From contig NZ_CP085839.1 in assembly GCF_020715565.1 (NCBI RefSeq), forward strand, positions 2,232,001-2,296,000: a DNA stretch of 64,000 nucleotides. Reading direction: 5' to 3'. The DNA is from Nocardioides sp. Kera G14. Its GTDB lineage: Bacteria > Actinomycetota > Actinomycetes > Propionibacteriales > Nocardioidaceae. Position 1 is the stretch's first letter. Every line of letters begins with the position of its first letter. Made by a program: the position numbers and the translations under genes. Positions 50,666 through 62,255 of the stretch are shown here, piece by piece. The notes under the pieces were generated by a model, which was not told the DNA's origin, did no database searches, and saw nothing but the letters and a program-made list of their open reading frames with translations.

Positions 50666-51904
50666 TCAGACGAGCTCGTAGCCCGTCTCGTGCTGGATGT
50701 CGATGCCCGCCAGCTCGTCCTCCTCCTTGGCGCGGAAGCCGATGGTCTTCTCGATCGCGAGGCCGATCACGAGGGCCACGATGAAGGAGAAGGCGCCGAC
50801 GGCCAGGGAGCAGACGACCTGGGCGACCAGCTGGTCGGCGTTGCCACCGAAGAAGAGGCCGGTGTGGTTGGCGGTGACGCCGTCGCCGGTCGGGAGGTAC
50901 TCGGCGAAGAAGCCGAGGAACCAGCAGCCGATGAAGCCGCCGACCATGTGGATGCCGACGACGTCGAGCGAGTCGTCGAAGCCGAGCCGGAACTTCAGCT
51001 CGATCGCGAAGGCGCAGACGACGCCGGCGAGGATGCCGAGGACGATCGCCCAGACCGGGTTGAGGTGGGCGCAGGCCGGGGTGATCGCGACGAGACCAGC
51101 CACGATGCCGGAGGCGGCACCGACCGCGGTGGACTTACCGTCCTTGAACTTCTCGACGATGATCCAGCCGAGCATGGCCGCAGCCGGAGCCACGAGGGTG
51201 TTGAGCGCGATCAGGCCGGCGCCGGCGTCCGAGCCGCCGTTGTAGCCGACGTTGAAGCCGAACCAGCCGAACCACAGGATCGCGACGCCGATGAGGACGA
51301 GCGGGACGTTGTGCGGGACGGCCTCCTCCTTGGAGAAGCCGACCTTGCGGCGACCGAGGACGAGCGCGAGCGCGAGAGCGGCCGCACCGGCGTTGATGTG
51401 CACCGCGGTGCCACCGGCCCAGTCGAGGACGCCGGTCGAGCCGAAGTTGAAGATCCAGCCGTTGTCGGCGTTCCAGACCCAGCCCTTGACCACGAAGTAG
51501 TCGATCGTGCCCCAGAGGCCGGCGAAGAGCATCCACGGCCAGAAGCGGGCGCGGTCGGCGACGGCACCGGAGATCAGCGCGACGGTGATGATCGCGAAGG
51601 AGCCGTCGAAGATCACGCTGATGATGTTGTACTGGCCGTCCTTGCCGGTGATGTTGTCCAGCAGGCCGAAGTCGCTGAACGGGTTGCCGACGATGTGGCT
51701 GAAGCCGGAGGCACCCTGCTGGCCCATGTTGTAGCCGTAGAGCACCCACAGGACGCTGATCAGGGCGAGGGCGCCGAAGCTCAGCATCATCATGGAGACG
51801 ACGGACTTGGCCTTGACCAGGCCTCCGTAGAAGAACGCCAGGCCGGGCGTCATGAAAATGACCAGAGCCGCTGAGATCAGCAGCCATACGTTGTCGGCGG
51901 TCAT
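50666..51904 (-). CDS. amt: Ammonium transporter (solitary copy)
   Basis: 412 residues, eleven-helix Amt/Mep/Rh fold: VIFMTPGLAFFYGGLVKAKSV, LDWAGGTAVHINAGAAALAL, ILWFGWFGFNVGYNGGSD, and DDSLDVVGIHMVGGFIG, with the twin pore His in AVHIN and GIHMVG. Imports ammonium. Unlike the second copy it has no PII gene beside it. ATG 51904; a GlnR-box-like site lies about 115 bases upstream. An upstream in-frame ATG at 52003 would encode a non-membrane leader and was rejected. Confidence 0.94.
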   Translation of the reverse strand: MTADNVWLLISAALVIFMTPGLAFFYGGLVKAKSVVSMMMLSFGALALISVLWVLYGYNMGQQGASGFSHIVGNPFSDFGLLDNITGKDGQYNIISVIFDGSFAIITVALISGAVADRARFWPWMLFAGLWGTIDYFVVKGWVWNADNGWIFNFGSTGVLDWAGGTAVHINAGAAALALALVLGRRKVGFSKEEAVPHNVPLVLIGVAILWFGWFGFNVGYNGGSDAGAGLIALNTLVAPAAAMLGWIIVEKFKDGKSTAVGAASGIVAGLVAITPACAHLNPVWAIVLGILAGVVCAFAIELKFRLGFDDSLDVVGIHMVGGFIGCWFLGFFAEYLPTGDGVTANHTGLFFGGNADQLVAQVVCSLAVGAFSFIVALVIGLAIEKTIGFRAKEEDELAGIDIQHETGYELV

Positions 51905-52018
51905 ACCTACCTCTTCGAGTAGCTCGTGTGGAGTGGAACGGCACCGCTCCCCGAGAACTACGGGCACCGCATTGCGCCGCACACTCTCGACCGGAGGTGA
52001 CAACTGGCCGCATGACGT

Positions 52019-52034
52019 GTTTCGTCGGTGTAAC
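52019..52034 (-). promoter_or_regulatory. GlnR-box-like element upstream of solitary amt
   Basis: On the minus strand: GTTAC-ACCGAC-GAAAC, i.e. GTTAC-N6-GAAAC, matching the actinobacterial GlnR half-site pair (GTNAC-N6-GAAAC). It is 115 bases before the amt start. The same element occurs upstream of the other amt gene at 62162-62177. Confidence 0.7.
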
Positions 52035-52062
52035 AGAACGTCCGAGGCGCTCCGTCGCCCTC

Positions 52063-53241
52063 TCAGCCGGTCGTACGCCGACGGGGCTTCGTCATCGCGA
52101 CGGTGCCCTCCACCGGCTCCTCACCGGGTCGGATCGAGAAGCCGTTCCTGCGGTAGAAGCGCTGGTTGCGCAGGCTACGGCCGCCGGTGAAGAGCCAGAA
52201 GCGGGAGGCCTCGGCGGGCGCGACGGCCTGGATGTGGTCGAGCAGGACCCGCCCGAGCCCACGACCCTCGAGATCCGGAGCGACGCAGAGCCGACCGATG
52301 TTCCAGCTGCCGTCGTCCTCCAGCCGCGCCCGGACAGAGCCGACCATCCGCCCGCCGGAACGCACCACCCACGTCTGCCAGACGTCGAGGTTGGCCCGCA
52401 CCTCGTCGAGCGACTCGCGCAGCGCCGGAACGTTGAGATCCTCGTTCTCGAGGGCGACCGAGACCCAACACGCTCGCATGAGGGTCATCAGCTCACCCGC
52501 GTCACCCCGCCTGGCCGGCACGACATCCCATTCGGTGGCGGCGTGCTCCGGGGCGAGCAGGTCGGGTCGGCGCTCGGCCGTCCGCTCGAGCTGCTGCTGG
52601 CGCCGCCAGGCGGCGATCCTCCCGTGGTCACCCGACAGCAGGACCGACGGCACCTCGCGGCCCCGCCAGACCGACGGCTTGGTGTAGACGGGGTACTCGA
52701 GGAGGCTCGCACCCCCGCCGACGGCATGGGACTCCTCGACGAGACTGTGGGCGTTGCCCATGAAGCCGGGGATCAGGCGTACGACCGCCTCGGTGATCGC
52801 CAGCGCGGCGACCTCTCCGCCGTTGAGCACGTAGTCACCGAGGCTGATCTCGCGGACCTCCGCGACGTCGCGCGCATGGTCGAGGACGCGCTGGTCGATG
52901 CCCTCGTAGCGCCCGCAGGCGAAGACCAGCCGCTCGCGGCCGGCCAGCTCATGGGCCAGCTGCTGGGTCATCGGCTCGCCGCTCGGCGTGGTGAAGACGA
53001 TCGTCGTGCCCGAGTCGACGCCGAGCTCCTCGAAGGCCGCACCGAAGGGCTCCGGCTTCATCACCATGCCGGCGCCGCCGCCGTACGGCGTGTCGTCGAC
53101 GGTCCGATGCCTGTCGGTCGTCCACGAGCGGAGGTCGTGGACGTGCAGCTCGAGCAGGCCCTTCTCGACGGCCTTGCCCGGCAGGCTGAGCTGGAGCGGC
53201 TCGAGGTAGGCGGGGAAGATCGTGAGGTAGTCCAACCTCAC
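52063..53241 (-). CDS. trmD: TrmD tRNA (guanine37-N1)-methyltransferase fused to a GNAT acetyltransferase domain
   Basis: 392 residues, versus about 230-250 for stand-alone TrmD. Residues 1-232 are a complete Trm[39 protein letters not shown] (109-119) and [15 protein letters not shown] of the SAM-binding knot. Residues about 238-385 form a GNAT domain ([20 protein letters not shown], then [20 protein letters not shown] at 318-337 for acetyl-CoA, and [11 protein letters not shown]). TrmD methylates G37 of tRNAs, preventing frameshifts; the substrate of the GNAT part is unknown. ATG 53241 overlaps the rimM stop by 4 bases. Confidence 0.93.
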   Translation of the reverse strand: MRLDYLTIFPAYLEPLQLSLPGKAVEKGLLELHVHDLRSWTTDRHRTVDDTPYGGGAGMVMKPEPFGAAFEELGVDSGTTIVFTTPSGEPMTQQLAHELAGRERLVFACGRYEGIDQRVLDHARDVAEVREISLGDYVLNGGEVAALAITEAVVRLIPGFMGNAHSLVEESHAVGGGASLLEYPVYTKPSVWRGREVPSVLLSGDHGRIAAWRRQQQLERTAERRPDLLAPEHAATEWDVVPARRGDAGELMTLMRACWVSVALENEDLNVPALRESLDEVRANLDVWQTWVVRSGGRMVGSVRARLEDDGSWNIGRLCVAPDLEGRGLGRVLLDHIQAVAPAEASRFWLFTGGRSLRNQRFYRRNGFSIRPGEEPVEGTVAMTKPRRRTTG

Positions 53242-53825
53242 GGCTGCTGCTCCTCGGCCTCGTCCGCGTCGTCCTCGGGGAGCGGCCTGACCAGGCCGGG
53301 GCGGTCGGCGATCTCCACGCGCGCGGCGGCGAGGTCGACGGTCGGCACCAGGGCCTTCACGAACGGGATCAGCACGTTGCGTCGGCCCAGCGCTTCTGTG
53401 GTGCGCAGCTCGAGGAGGTCCTGCGCGCCGCCGTGGACGAGACCGGTGACCTCGCCGAGGTGCGCGCCTTGCGTGTCGTAGGCCGCAAGGCCGACGAGCT
53501 GGTGGTCGTAGAACTCGTCCGGATCCTCGGGCGTCGCGTCCGCCGGGATGTCGGCGTACAGCAGGACACCGCGGGCGGCCTCGGCGGCGGTGCGGTCGGG
53601 GACCTCCGCGAACTGGAGCTGCAGGACGCCACCGTGCCAGCGCAGGGCCTCCACGGTGAGCTGCCTCGGGGCGAACGCCGAGCCCTTCGGCGCCTCGGCC
53701 TTGAGCTTCGCCCCCTGGACGAAGCGGCGCTCGGGCTCGTCGGTGCGGACGTCGACCGTGACGTGCCCGCGAAGGCCGTGCGGCTTGCCGATGCGGCCGA
53801 CGAGCACCTCGATGGATTCAGTCAC
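53238..53825 (-). CDS. rimM: Ribosome maturation factor RimM
   Basis: 195 residues. [25 protein letters not shown] and the second-domain [21 protein letters not shown] followed by [17 protein letters not shown] are RimM features. It assists 30S head assembly with S19. The start is GTG 53825; the in-frame extension to 53939 is not family-like. The acidic tail ([12 protein letters not shown]) is common in actinobacteria. Confidence 0.94.
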   Translation of the reverse strand: MTESIEVLVGRIGKPHGLRGHVTVDVRTDEPERRFVQGAKLKAEAPKGSAFAPRQLTVEALRWHGGVLQLQFAEVPDRTAAEAARGVLLYADIPADATPEDPDEFYDHQLVGLAAYDTQGAHLGEVTGLVHGGAQDLLELRTTEALGRRNVLIPFVKALVPTVDLAAARVEIADRPGLVRPLPEDDADEAEEQQP

Positions 53826-53846
53826 AGGGTGATCCTCCCAAATGCG

Positions 53847-53879
53847 GGACGGCCCCCTCCACTCGGGAGAGGGCCGTCC
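53847..53879 (-). terminator. Hairpin between khpA and rimM
   Basis: GGACGGCCCCCTCC and its near reverse complement GGAGAGGGCCGTCC form a stem of about 14 pairs with one mismatch and a short loop, ending in T-containing sequence on the plus strand. It lies inside the rpsP-khpA-rimM-trmD operon, 22 bases before the rimM start, so it may be an attenuator or RNA-processing site that lowers rimM-trmD expression relative to rpsP. Confidence 0.55.
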
Positions 53880-53892
53880 TTGCGGTCTTGCT

Positions 53893-54135
53893 TCAGCGAC
53901 GCTTGTCCACGTCGACGAAGTCGATGCGCGCACCGTCACGCCCGGAGAGGGCGTTGATGACGGTGCGGAAGGCGCTCGCGGTGCGACCGCTGCGGCCGAT
54001 CACCTTGCCGAGGTCGTCGGGGTGGACCCGAACCTCCAGGATCGAGCCGCGACGGAGCTGCTTGTCGCGGACGACGACGTCGTCGGGGTGGTCGACCACA
54101 CCTCGGACGAGGTGTTCCAGCGCCTCGGCGAGCAT
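53893..54135 (-). CDS. khpA: KH-domain RNA-binding protein KhpA
   Basis: 80 residues, one KH domain with VIGRSGRTASAFRTVINAL (GxxG loop IGRSGR). Between rpsP and rimM as in most Gram-positive bacteria. Binds RNA, often with KhpB. ATG 54135 shares one base with the rpsP stop (TGATG). Confidence 0.93.
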   Translation of the reverse strand: MLAEALEHLVRGVVDHPDDVVVRDKQLRRGSILEVRVHPDDLGKVIGRSGRTASAFRTVINALSGRDGARIDFVDVDKRR

Positions 54136-54620
54136 CAGAGACCCGAATCCTCAGGCTGGACCTCGCCGGCCTCGGCCTCGATGGCGTTCTTGTTCTCGGG
54201 AGCCTCGGCGTCCTGGTCAGCAGGCGCCTCGGTCTTCTTCTTGCTCTTGGCGGTCACCGCGGCGAGCTCAGGCTCGGAGTGCGCCTCGGCGAGGGCCTTG
54301 TTGAAGAGGTCGAGCTTGTCGGCCTTCGGGGCCGCGACCTTGAGGGTGCCCTCGGTGCCCGGGAGACCCTTGTGCTTCTGCCAGTCACCGGTGATCTTGA
54401 GCAGGACCTCGACGGCCTCGGTCGGCTGGGCGCCGACGCCGAGCCAGTAGGCGGCGCGGTCGCCGTTGATCTCGATGAAGGAGGGGTCCTCCTTGGGGTG
54501 GTACTTGCCGATCTCCTCGATGACCTTGCCATCGCGCTTGGCGCGGGAGTCGACGACGACGATGCGGTACTGCGGGACGCGAATCTTGCCGAGACGCTTC
54601 AGGCGGATCTTGGTAGCCAC
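54135..54620 (-). CDS. rpsP: 30S ribosomal protein S16
   Basis: 161 residues. [21 protein letters not shown] and [20 protein letters not shown] identify S16; the core ends near residue 85 and a long charged Ala/Glu/Lys/Asp tail follows, as in other actinobacteria. The start is GTG 54620, with AAAAGGAAC upstream at a spacing of about 11. First gene of the khpA-rimM-trmD operon. Confidence 0.96.
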   Translation of the reverse strand: MATKIRLKRLGKIRVPQYRIVVVDSRAKRDGKVIEEIGKYHPKEDPSFIEINGDRAAYWLGVGAQPTEAVEVLLKITGDWQKHKGLPGTEGTLKVAAPKADKLDLFNKALAEAHSEPELAAVTAKSKKKTEAPADQDAEAPENKNAIEAEAGEVQPEDSGL

Positions 54621-54781
54621 GAGTGTGGTGTTCCTTTTCGTAAGTAGGTTGAGTTCGTCGGCGCTCAGGTGGGGAACACCGGCACGTCGGATCTCGGATG
54701 GGCACTGCCACGGTTGGTGAGAGGGGCCGACCGAGCAGGACTCAACAGAGAATCTTGCCAGAGCAGGCAGCAGCCGTGAAA

Positions 54782-55858
54782 TCAGTGCCGGACGCGGCCC
54801 CGCAGCACGATCGCCGCGGGGCGCTCGGCGGTGACGGAGAGGTCCGCGAGCGGGTCGCGGTCGTAGACCACGAAGTCGGCCTCGGAGCCCTCGGCGAGGT
54901 CGGGGGTGAAGCCGAGCCACTCCCGCGCCCGCCAGCTGGCCGCCCCCAGGACGTAGTCGCTCGGGAGACCGAGGCCTGCAAGCGCGGCGATCTCCTTGTG
55001 CAGCGTCCCGTGCTGCTGGATGGCCGCGCCGTCCGAGCCGGCGTAGAACGTCACGCCCGCCTCGTGGGCCGTCATCAGCGTCTCGCGACGCCGGGCGTAG
55101 AGGTCGTCCATCGTGCCGGCGTACGCCGGGAACTTCGCCTCCGCCGCGGCGGAGAGCTGCGGGAAGAGCTCGAGCTGGGCGACGGTCGGCACCAGCGCGA
55201 TGCCCTTCTCCCCCATCGCCGCCGCCAGCTCCGGCGTGAGACCGCTGCCGTGCTCGATGCAGTCGATGCCCGCGTCGATCAGCCCGGGCAGCACCTCGGT
55301 CCCGAAGCAGTGCGCCGTGACCTTCGCCCCTGCTGCGTGGGCCGCATCGATCGCCGCCCGGAACTCCTCGGCGCTGAAGCTCGGCCTGAGGTCGCCCTCG
55401 GCGCGGTCGATCCAGTCGCCGACGAGCTTCACCCAGCCGTCGCCCCGCCGCGCCTGACGTGTGACCGTCTCGACCAGGGACTCGGGCTCGACCTCGTCGG
55501 CATAGCCGGGCATGTAACGCTTGGTGCGCGAGATGTGGCGGGCTGCCCGCACGAGCCGCGGCAGGTCCTCACGCTCCTGCACCCAACGGGTGTCCGAGGC
55601 CGAGCCGCAGTCACGGATGAGGAGCGCTCCCCCGTCCCGGTCGGCGATCGCCTGTGCCTCGGTCTCCTCGCGGCTCACGGCACCGCGGGGCCCGAGGCCG
55701 ATGTGGCAATGGGCATCGACGAGGCCGGGGACGATCCAGCCGCTGGCCGCGAGCTCCGCGCCGGGTTGAGACTCATACGTGACGCGGTCGCCGACGACGA
55801 AGAGGTCGCGGACCTCGCCGGACGGGAGGACAGGGCCGTGGAACCTGAGCGCGCTCAC
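54782..55858 (-). CDS. Amidohydrolase family protein
   Basis: 358 residues. The metal-binding HxH is in VDAHCHIG (H50, H52), with further ligands suggested by WVKLVGDW (Lys), [14 protein letters not shown] and GSDGAAI (Asp). It shows the typical amidohydrolase layout (N- and C-terminal beta-sandwich, central barrel), as in imidazolonepropionase-related and prolidase-like members; the substrate is not predictable. It lies between the NYN-domain gene and rpsP, separated from rpsP by 161 bases holding the rpsP promoter. Confidence 0.85.
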   Translation of the reverse strand: MSALRFHGPVLPSGEVRDLFVVGDRVTYESQPGAELAASGWIVPGLVDAHCHIGLGPRGAVSREETEAQAIADRDGGALLIRDCGSASDTRWVQEREDLPRLVRAARHISRTKRYMPGYADEVEPESLVETVTRQARRGDGWVKLVGDWIDRAEGDLRPSFSAEEFRAAIDAAHAAGAKVTAHCFGTEVLPGLIDAGIDCIEHGSGLTPELAAAMGEKGIALVPTVAQLELFPQLSAAAEAKFPAYAGTMDDLYARRRETLMTAHEAGVTFYAGSDGAAIQQHGTLHKEIAALAGLGLPSDYVLGAASWRAREWLGFTPDLAEGSEADFVVYDRDPLADLSVTAERPAAIVLRGRVRH

Positions 55859-55867
55859 GCTCGCACG

Positions 55868-56236
55868 CTAGCGAAGGAGGCCGAGCAACCAGGTGGAGGG
55901 CCGGGTGTCGCCGAAGGGGGCGACGTTGGCGCCCAGCGCCCTGTCAGAGGTCACGACCGTGACGCGGTCACCCCGCTCGTGGGCGGTCCTGGCCTGGGTG
56001 ACGATCATCGAGTCGCCGTCCTTGGGAGCGTGCACGACCCGCATCCCCGGTGTCTTCGAGGCGGGTACGCCGGCCTTGGCCTGTCCCTCGAGGACGAGGA
56101 CGATCAGGTCGGCCTCGAGGTGGGCGGCGCAGAGGTCGTCGTACAGCTTCGAGGCGGCACCCGCCCGGTCGTTCCACCAGCCGTTGGGCGTGGCACCGAC
56201 GACGTTGGCCCCGTCGACGATCAGGACCGTAGGCAC
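55868..56236 (-). CDS. NYN/PIN-like domain protein
   Basis: 122 residues. TVLIVDGANVVGATPNGWW opens a PIN-like fold (conserved Asp near residue 8), with APKDGDSMIVTQAR and VVTSDRALG carrying further acidic residues. Such NYN proteins are putative ribonucleases or RNA-binding proteins acting in RNA processing. It starts 2 bases after the ffh stop, so is cotranscribed with ffh. Confidence 0.8.
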   Translation of the reverse strand: MPTVLIVDGANVVGATPNGWWNDRAGAASKLYDDLCAAHLEADLIVLVLEGQAKAGVPASKTPGMRVVHAPKDGDSMIVTQARTAHERGDRVTVVTSDRALGANVAPFGDTRPSTWLLGLLR

Positions 56237-56238
56237 GG

Positions 56239-57795
56239 CTACTTGAGGAACTTCGAGAAGTCCGCGGGCAGGTCGAGGTTCTTCAGGGCGTCGGCGTAGT
56301 CGGTCTCCCCCTGCGTGCCGAAGGGGTTGGCCTTGGCGGCCGGGGCGGTCGCCTTCGTCGCGGCCTGCTGAGCGGCCTTGGCGGGGTTGCCCGAGCGGCG
56401 GGCGCCCTTGCCCTTCTTCTGCTGCGGGGCCTGCTTCGCGCCCGCACGCTTGCCGAACCCGGCGCCGGGAGCGCCCGGCATGCCGGGCATCCCACCGCCG
56501 GAGGCAAGCTGCTTCATCATCCGCGCCGCCTCGGTGAACCGCTCGACGAGCTGGTTGATGTCGGAGACCGCGCGGCCCGAGCCGCGGGCGATGCGGGTGC
56601 GGCGTGAGCCGTCGAGCATCTTCGGGTTGGCGCGCTCGGCCGGCGTCATGGACTGGATGATCGCCTGGATCCGGTCGATCTCCCGCTCGTCGAAGTTGGC
56701 GAGCTGCTCCTTGAACTGGCCCATGCCGGGCAGCATCCCCATCAGCTTGCTCATCGAGCCGAGCTTCTTGAGCTGCTGCATCTGCACGAGGAAGTCGTCG
56801 AGGGTGAACTCGCCGGAGCCGATCTTCTCGGCGGCCTTGGCCGCCTCCTCGGCATCGAAGGCCTTCTCGGCCTGCTCGATGAGGGTGAGCATGTCGCCCA
56901 TGTCGAGGATCCGGCCGGCCATGCGGTCGGGGTGGAAGAGGTCGAAGTCCGTCATCTTCTCGCCGGCGGAGGCGAACATGATCGGCTTGCCGGTGAGGCT
57001 GACGATGGACAGCGCGGCACCACCGCGGGCGTCACCGTCGAGCTTGGTGAGCACGACGCCGTCGTAGCCGACGCCGTCGAGGAACGCCTGGGCGGTCGTG
57101 ACCGCGTCCTGGCCGATCATCGCGTCGACGACGAAGAGGACCTCGTCGGGGTTCGTCGCGGACCGGATGTCCGAGGCCTGCTGCATCAACTCGGCGTCGA
57201 TGCCGAGACGACCGGCGGTGTCGATGATGACGACGTCGTGGAGCGTCCGCTTCGCCTCGTCGACACCGGCACGGGCCACGTCGACGGGGTTGCCGACGCC
57301 GTTGCCCGGCTCGGGGGCGAAGACCTTGACGCCGACCTTCTCGCCGTTGACCTGGAGCTGCTTGACGGCGTTGGGGCGCTGCAGGTCGCACGCCACCAAC
57401 AGAGGCGACTTGCCCTGGTCCTTGAGCCACAGCGCCAGCTTCGCCGCGAGGGTCGTCTTACCGGCACCCTGGAGGCCGGCGAGCATGATGACCGTCGGAC
57501 CGTTCTTGGCATACCGCAGGCGGCGGGTCTCGCCACCGAGGATCGTCACGAGCTCCTCGTTGACGATCTTGACGATCTGCTGGGCGGGGTTCAGCGCCTG
57601 GCTGACCTCGGCACCGCGGGCGCGCTCCTTGACCGCTGCGACGAACTCCTTGACGACCGGGAGCGCGACGTCGGCCTCGAGCAGCGCGATGCGGATCTCG
57701 CGCGCCGTGGCGTCGATGTCGGCCTCGGAGAGCCGGCCCTTCCCCCGCAGGGACTTGAAGGTCTCGGCCAGCCGGTCGGAGAGAGTCGCGAACAC
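56239..57795 (-). CDS. ffh: Signal recognition particle protein Ffh
   Basis: 518 residues: N domain (about 1-90), GTPase G domain with LAGLQGAGKTTLAAKL, DTAGRLGID and TKLDGDARGGAAL, and a Met-rich M domain (DFLVQMQQLKKLGSM, GMLPGMGQF, SRRTRIARGSG). The long Lys/Ala/Pro tail is usual in actinobacteria. Targets nascent membrane proteins to the membrane. The start is GTG 57795; 11 bases after glnD. Confidence 0.97.
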   Translation of the reverse strand: MFATLSDRLAETFKSLRGKGRLSEADIDATAREIRIALLEADVALPVVKEFVAAVKERARGAEVSQALNPAQQIVKIVNEELVTILGGETRRLRYAKNGPTVIMLAGLQGAGKTTLAAKLALWLKDQGKSPLLVACDLQRPNAVKQLQVNGEKVGVKVFAPEPGNGVGNPVDVARAGVDEAKRTLHDVVIIDTAGRLGIDAELMQQASDIRSATNPDEVLFVVDAMIGQDAVTTAQAFLDGVGYDGVVLTKLDGDARGGAALSIVSLTGKPIMFASAGEKMTDFDLFHPDRMAGRILDMGDMLTLIEQAEKAFDAEEAAKAAEKIGSGEFTLDDFLVQMQQLKKLGSMSKLMGMLPGMGQFKEQLANFDEREIDRIQAIIQSMTPAERANPKMLDGSRRTRIARGSGRAVSDINQLVERFTEAARMMKQLASGGGMPGMPGAPGAGFGKRAGAKQAPQQKKGKGARRSGNPAKAAQQAATKATAPAAKANPFGTQGETDYADALKNLDLPADFSKFLK

Positions 57796-57806
57796 GAGAG
57801 CGAAGT

Positions 57807-60026
57807 TTACGTGGAGTCGCCCGAGAGTGCCGCACGGACGGCATGGGCCGCCTCAGCGGCACGCTGGTCCCCCAGCGCTCCGGCGTGCGCCTCCTGCACA
57901 TAGAAGACGTCCACCGCCTGCGGCCCGAGCGTGTCGACATGCGCCGAGCGGACCGTCATGCCGAGCGCAGCCAGGGCATGGCAGACGAGGTAGACGATGC
58001 CCGGCCGGTCGGCCGTCCGGACCTCGATCACGGTCGACTGGGTGCTGGCCTCGGGACGCACGACCACCGAGGGGGCAAGTGGGTCGGGCCCCGTCGGCCT
58101 GAGCCGCGCCGCCGCATCGACCCGGCCCTCACTGATCGCCTCGAAGCCACTGCGCAGGACCGCCGCGTCGACACCCTCCTCGGCGAGGTCCCAGACGGAG
58201 ACGGCGTACGGCGGCTGGGCCCAGGCCCGGGCTGCGCGGACCTTGAGCCGCTGGAAGGCGAAGGTGGCGGCAGTGTCGGCCAGGAGGCCGACGCGGTCGG
58301 CGCCGATGACGGTGACGCGCTCGCCGTCGGGGTGGCGGAGCACCTCGAAGGAGGTGCCCCCCTTCTTCACGCTGCGGGGGATCTCCACATCGTCGGAGAG
58401 CACCGCCGGCAGCGACGCACCACCGGCGAGCGCGGCCCGGGCACGCCGGGAGAGGTCGAGGATGAGCGAGGCCCGCCAGGAGGACCAGGCCTTCGTGCTC
58501 GTCGCTCGCGCGTCGGCCTCGGTGAGCGCGGTGAGCAATGCGAGCGCCTCGGCGTTGGTGACGTGTGCGGTGATCGCCGCGACGGTCGCCGGGTCGTCCG
58601 GGTCACGCGTGGTCGCCGTCGTGGAGAGCAGCAGGTGCCAGCGGACGAGGGTCTCGATCAGGTCGACCGCCTCGTCGTCGAAGCCCCACCGGATCGCGAC
58701 GTCCCGGGCGATGGGCGCACCGGCCACGCTGTGCTCGACCAGGCCGCCCTTGCCGATGTCGTGCAGCAGCGCAGCCACCATCAGGACGTCGGGACGGGCG
58801 ACGTGACGGATCAGGGAGGAGGCCTCGACACAGGTCTCGATGACGTGACGGTCGACGGTGAAGCGGTGGATGACGCTGGCATGCGGAAGCAGCCGGATGG
58901 CCTCCCACTCCGGCAGGATCCTCATCAGAGCGCCGGTCTCGTCGAGCGTCTCCCAGACCGGGAGCAGCCCTCGGCCGGCGGCGAGCAGCCGCACGAGGAG
59001 CTGGCGCGCCTCCTGGCTCCACACGCCCGTCGGCGGCGGCGTCTGGGCCGAGAGGCGCGCGACCGTCGGCGGCGCGAGGATCACGTCGTTCTCGGCGGCC
59101 AGCGCCGCCGCGCGGAGGAAGAGGAGCGGGTCGCGCCTCGGATCCGCACCCTTGGCGAGGACGACCTCGCCCGCCGACATCGCGACGCCCGTACCTAGCG
59201 GCGTCAGCTCAGGACGTCGCGGTGCGGCGGCGCGCGGACGGCTGAGGACGGCGTCGACGCGGCGCCACGTCAGGTTGGAGAGGTGCCTGATCCGGCGACC
59301 GACCTGCCGGATGTGCCGCTGCGCGGCCCGCTCGTCAGGCAGGCCCAGCCGCTCGGCGAGCGGTGCCCACAGCTCGGGCGTGATCCGGTCCGTCGCCCGG
59401 CCGGCGAGGTCGTGGACGTGGTCGCGGATGTCGAGCAGGTCCTGGCGCCGGGGTTCGAGGTCCGTGTGCGGCACGTCGACCAGCCACGTCGCGACGATCG
59501 CCTTGAGGATGGTGGCGTCCCGCAGCCCGCCGGCGGCCTCCTTGAGATCCGGGACGCTGACGTGCGCCAGCTCGCCGATCATCGCGTGCCTCTGCTCGAC
59601 CAGTTGCCGGAGCTCGGGCAGCCGTTCGCGTGCCTGCCGCCGCCAGTGCGCGAGCACCTCGCTGCGCAACCGCAGGCTCAGGCTCGCGTCACCCGCGAGG
59701 TGGCGCACGTCGAGCAGCCCCAGCGCCACCCGTACGTCAGCGCCGGCCGCCTCGAGCATCTCGGGGAGAGACCGGACGGAGTGGTCGAGCTTCGCGCCCG
59801 AGTCCCAGATGGGGTACCAGAGCTTCGTGGGGAGCTCGCCGAGCTCGACGCCCTCCTCGTGGACCAGCACGACGTCGAGGTCCGAGAACGGCGCGAGCTC
59901 GCCGCGGCCGTAACCACCGACCGCGACGAGCGTCGCGCCTTGCGTGAGACCGGCGTTGTCGCCGTACGCCTGCTGGCAGAGCGCGTCGGCCTGGGCCGTG
60001 CGCGCTGCCCGTTCAGTTGTCGTCAC
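57807..60026 (-). CDS. glnD: PII uridylyl/adenylyl-transferase GlnD
   Basis: 739 residues. Nucleotidyltransferase domain with VAVGGYGRGELAPFSDLDVVL, HD domain (VAALLHDIGKGGLVEHS), and two C-terminal ACT domains (VTVIGADRVGLLADTA, IEVRTADRPGIVYLV) that sense glutamine. It modifies and demodifies the PII T-loop tyrosine; in actinobacteria the modification is usually adenylylation. The start is GTG 60026, 16 bases after the PII gene. Confidence 0.95.
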   Translation of the reverse strand: MTTTERAARTAQADALCQQAYGDNAGLTQGATLVAVGGYGRGELAPFSDLDVVLVHEEGVELGELPTKLWYPIWDSGAKLDHSVRSLPEMLEAAGADVRVALGLLDVRHLAGDASLSLRLRSEVLAHWRRQARERLPELRQLVEQRHAMIGELAHVSVPDLKEAAGGLRDATILKAIVATWLVDVPHTDLEPRRQDLLDIRDHVHDLAGRATDRITPELWAPLAERLGLPDERAAQRHIRQVGRRIRHLSNLTWRRVDAVLSRPRAAAPRRPELTPLGTGVAMSAGEVVLAKGADPRRDPLLFLRAAALAAENDVILAPPTVARLSAQTPPPTGVWSQEARQLLVRLLAAGRGLLPVWETLDETGALMRILPEWEAIRLLPHASVIHRFTVDRHVIETCVEASSLIRHVARPDVLMVAALLHDIGKGGLVEHSVAGAPIARDVAIRWGFDDEAVDLIETLVRWHLLLSTTATTRDPDDPATVAAITAHVTNAEALALLTALTEADARATSTKAWSSWRASLILDLSRRARAALAGGASLPAVLSDDVEIPRSVKKGGTSFEVLRHPDGERVTVIGADRVGLLADTAATFAFQRLKVRAARAWAQPPYAVSVWDLAEEGVDAAVLRSGFEAISEGRVDAAARLRPTGPDPLAPSVVVRPEASTQSTVIEVRTADRPGIVYLVCHALAALGMTVRSAHVDTLGPQAVDVFYVQEAHAGALGDQRAAEAAHAVRAALSGDST

Positions 60027-60042
60027 CTCGAGAGACGAACCG

Positions 60043-62048
<2,006 letters not shown>

Positions 62049-62161
62049 GGAACCTCCAGGAGAAGTGTCTGCGGTGTGCCGACCCCGTCTCACGGACGGG
62101 GCGGTCCACCCTCACGGGCCCTCACCTTGGTGGCCCTACGTTTCAGTGCCGGGCGTCACAT

Positions 62162-62177
62162 GTTTCGGACATGTAAC
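62162..62177 (-). promoter_or_regulatory. GlnR-box-like element upstream of amtB
   Basis: On the minus strand: GTTAC-ATGTCC-GAAAC followed by ATGTGAC, matching GTNAC-N6-GAAAC with an extra GTGAC-like half further on. It is 114 bases before the amtB start, almost the same distance as at the other amt gene, and it lies in the 207-base gap shared with the divergent polysaccharide genes. Confidence 0.75.
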
Positions 62178-62255
62178 AGGTTTGGGGAGGCGGTCCGCCG
62201 TCACCCGGCCCGACCGGAGCACCGGGAGGTGACGCCACGCTAGGATCCGACCCTG

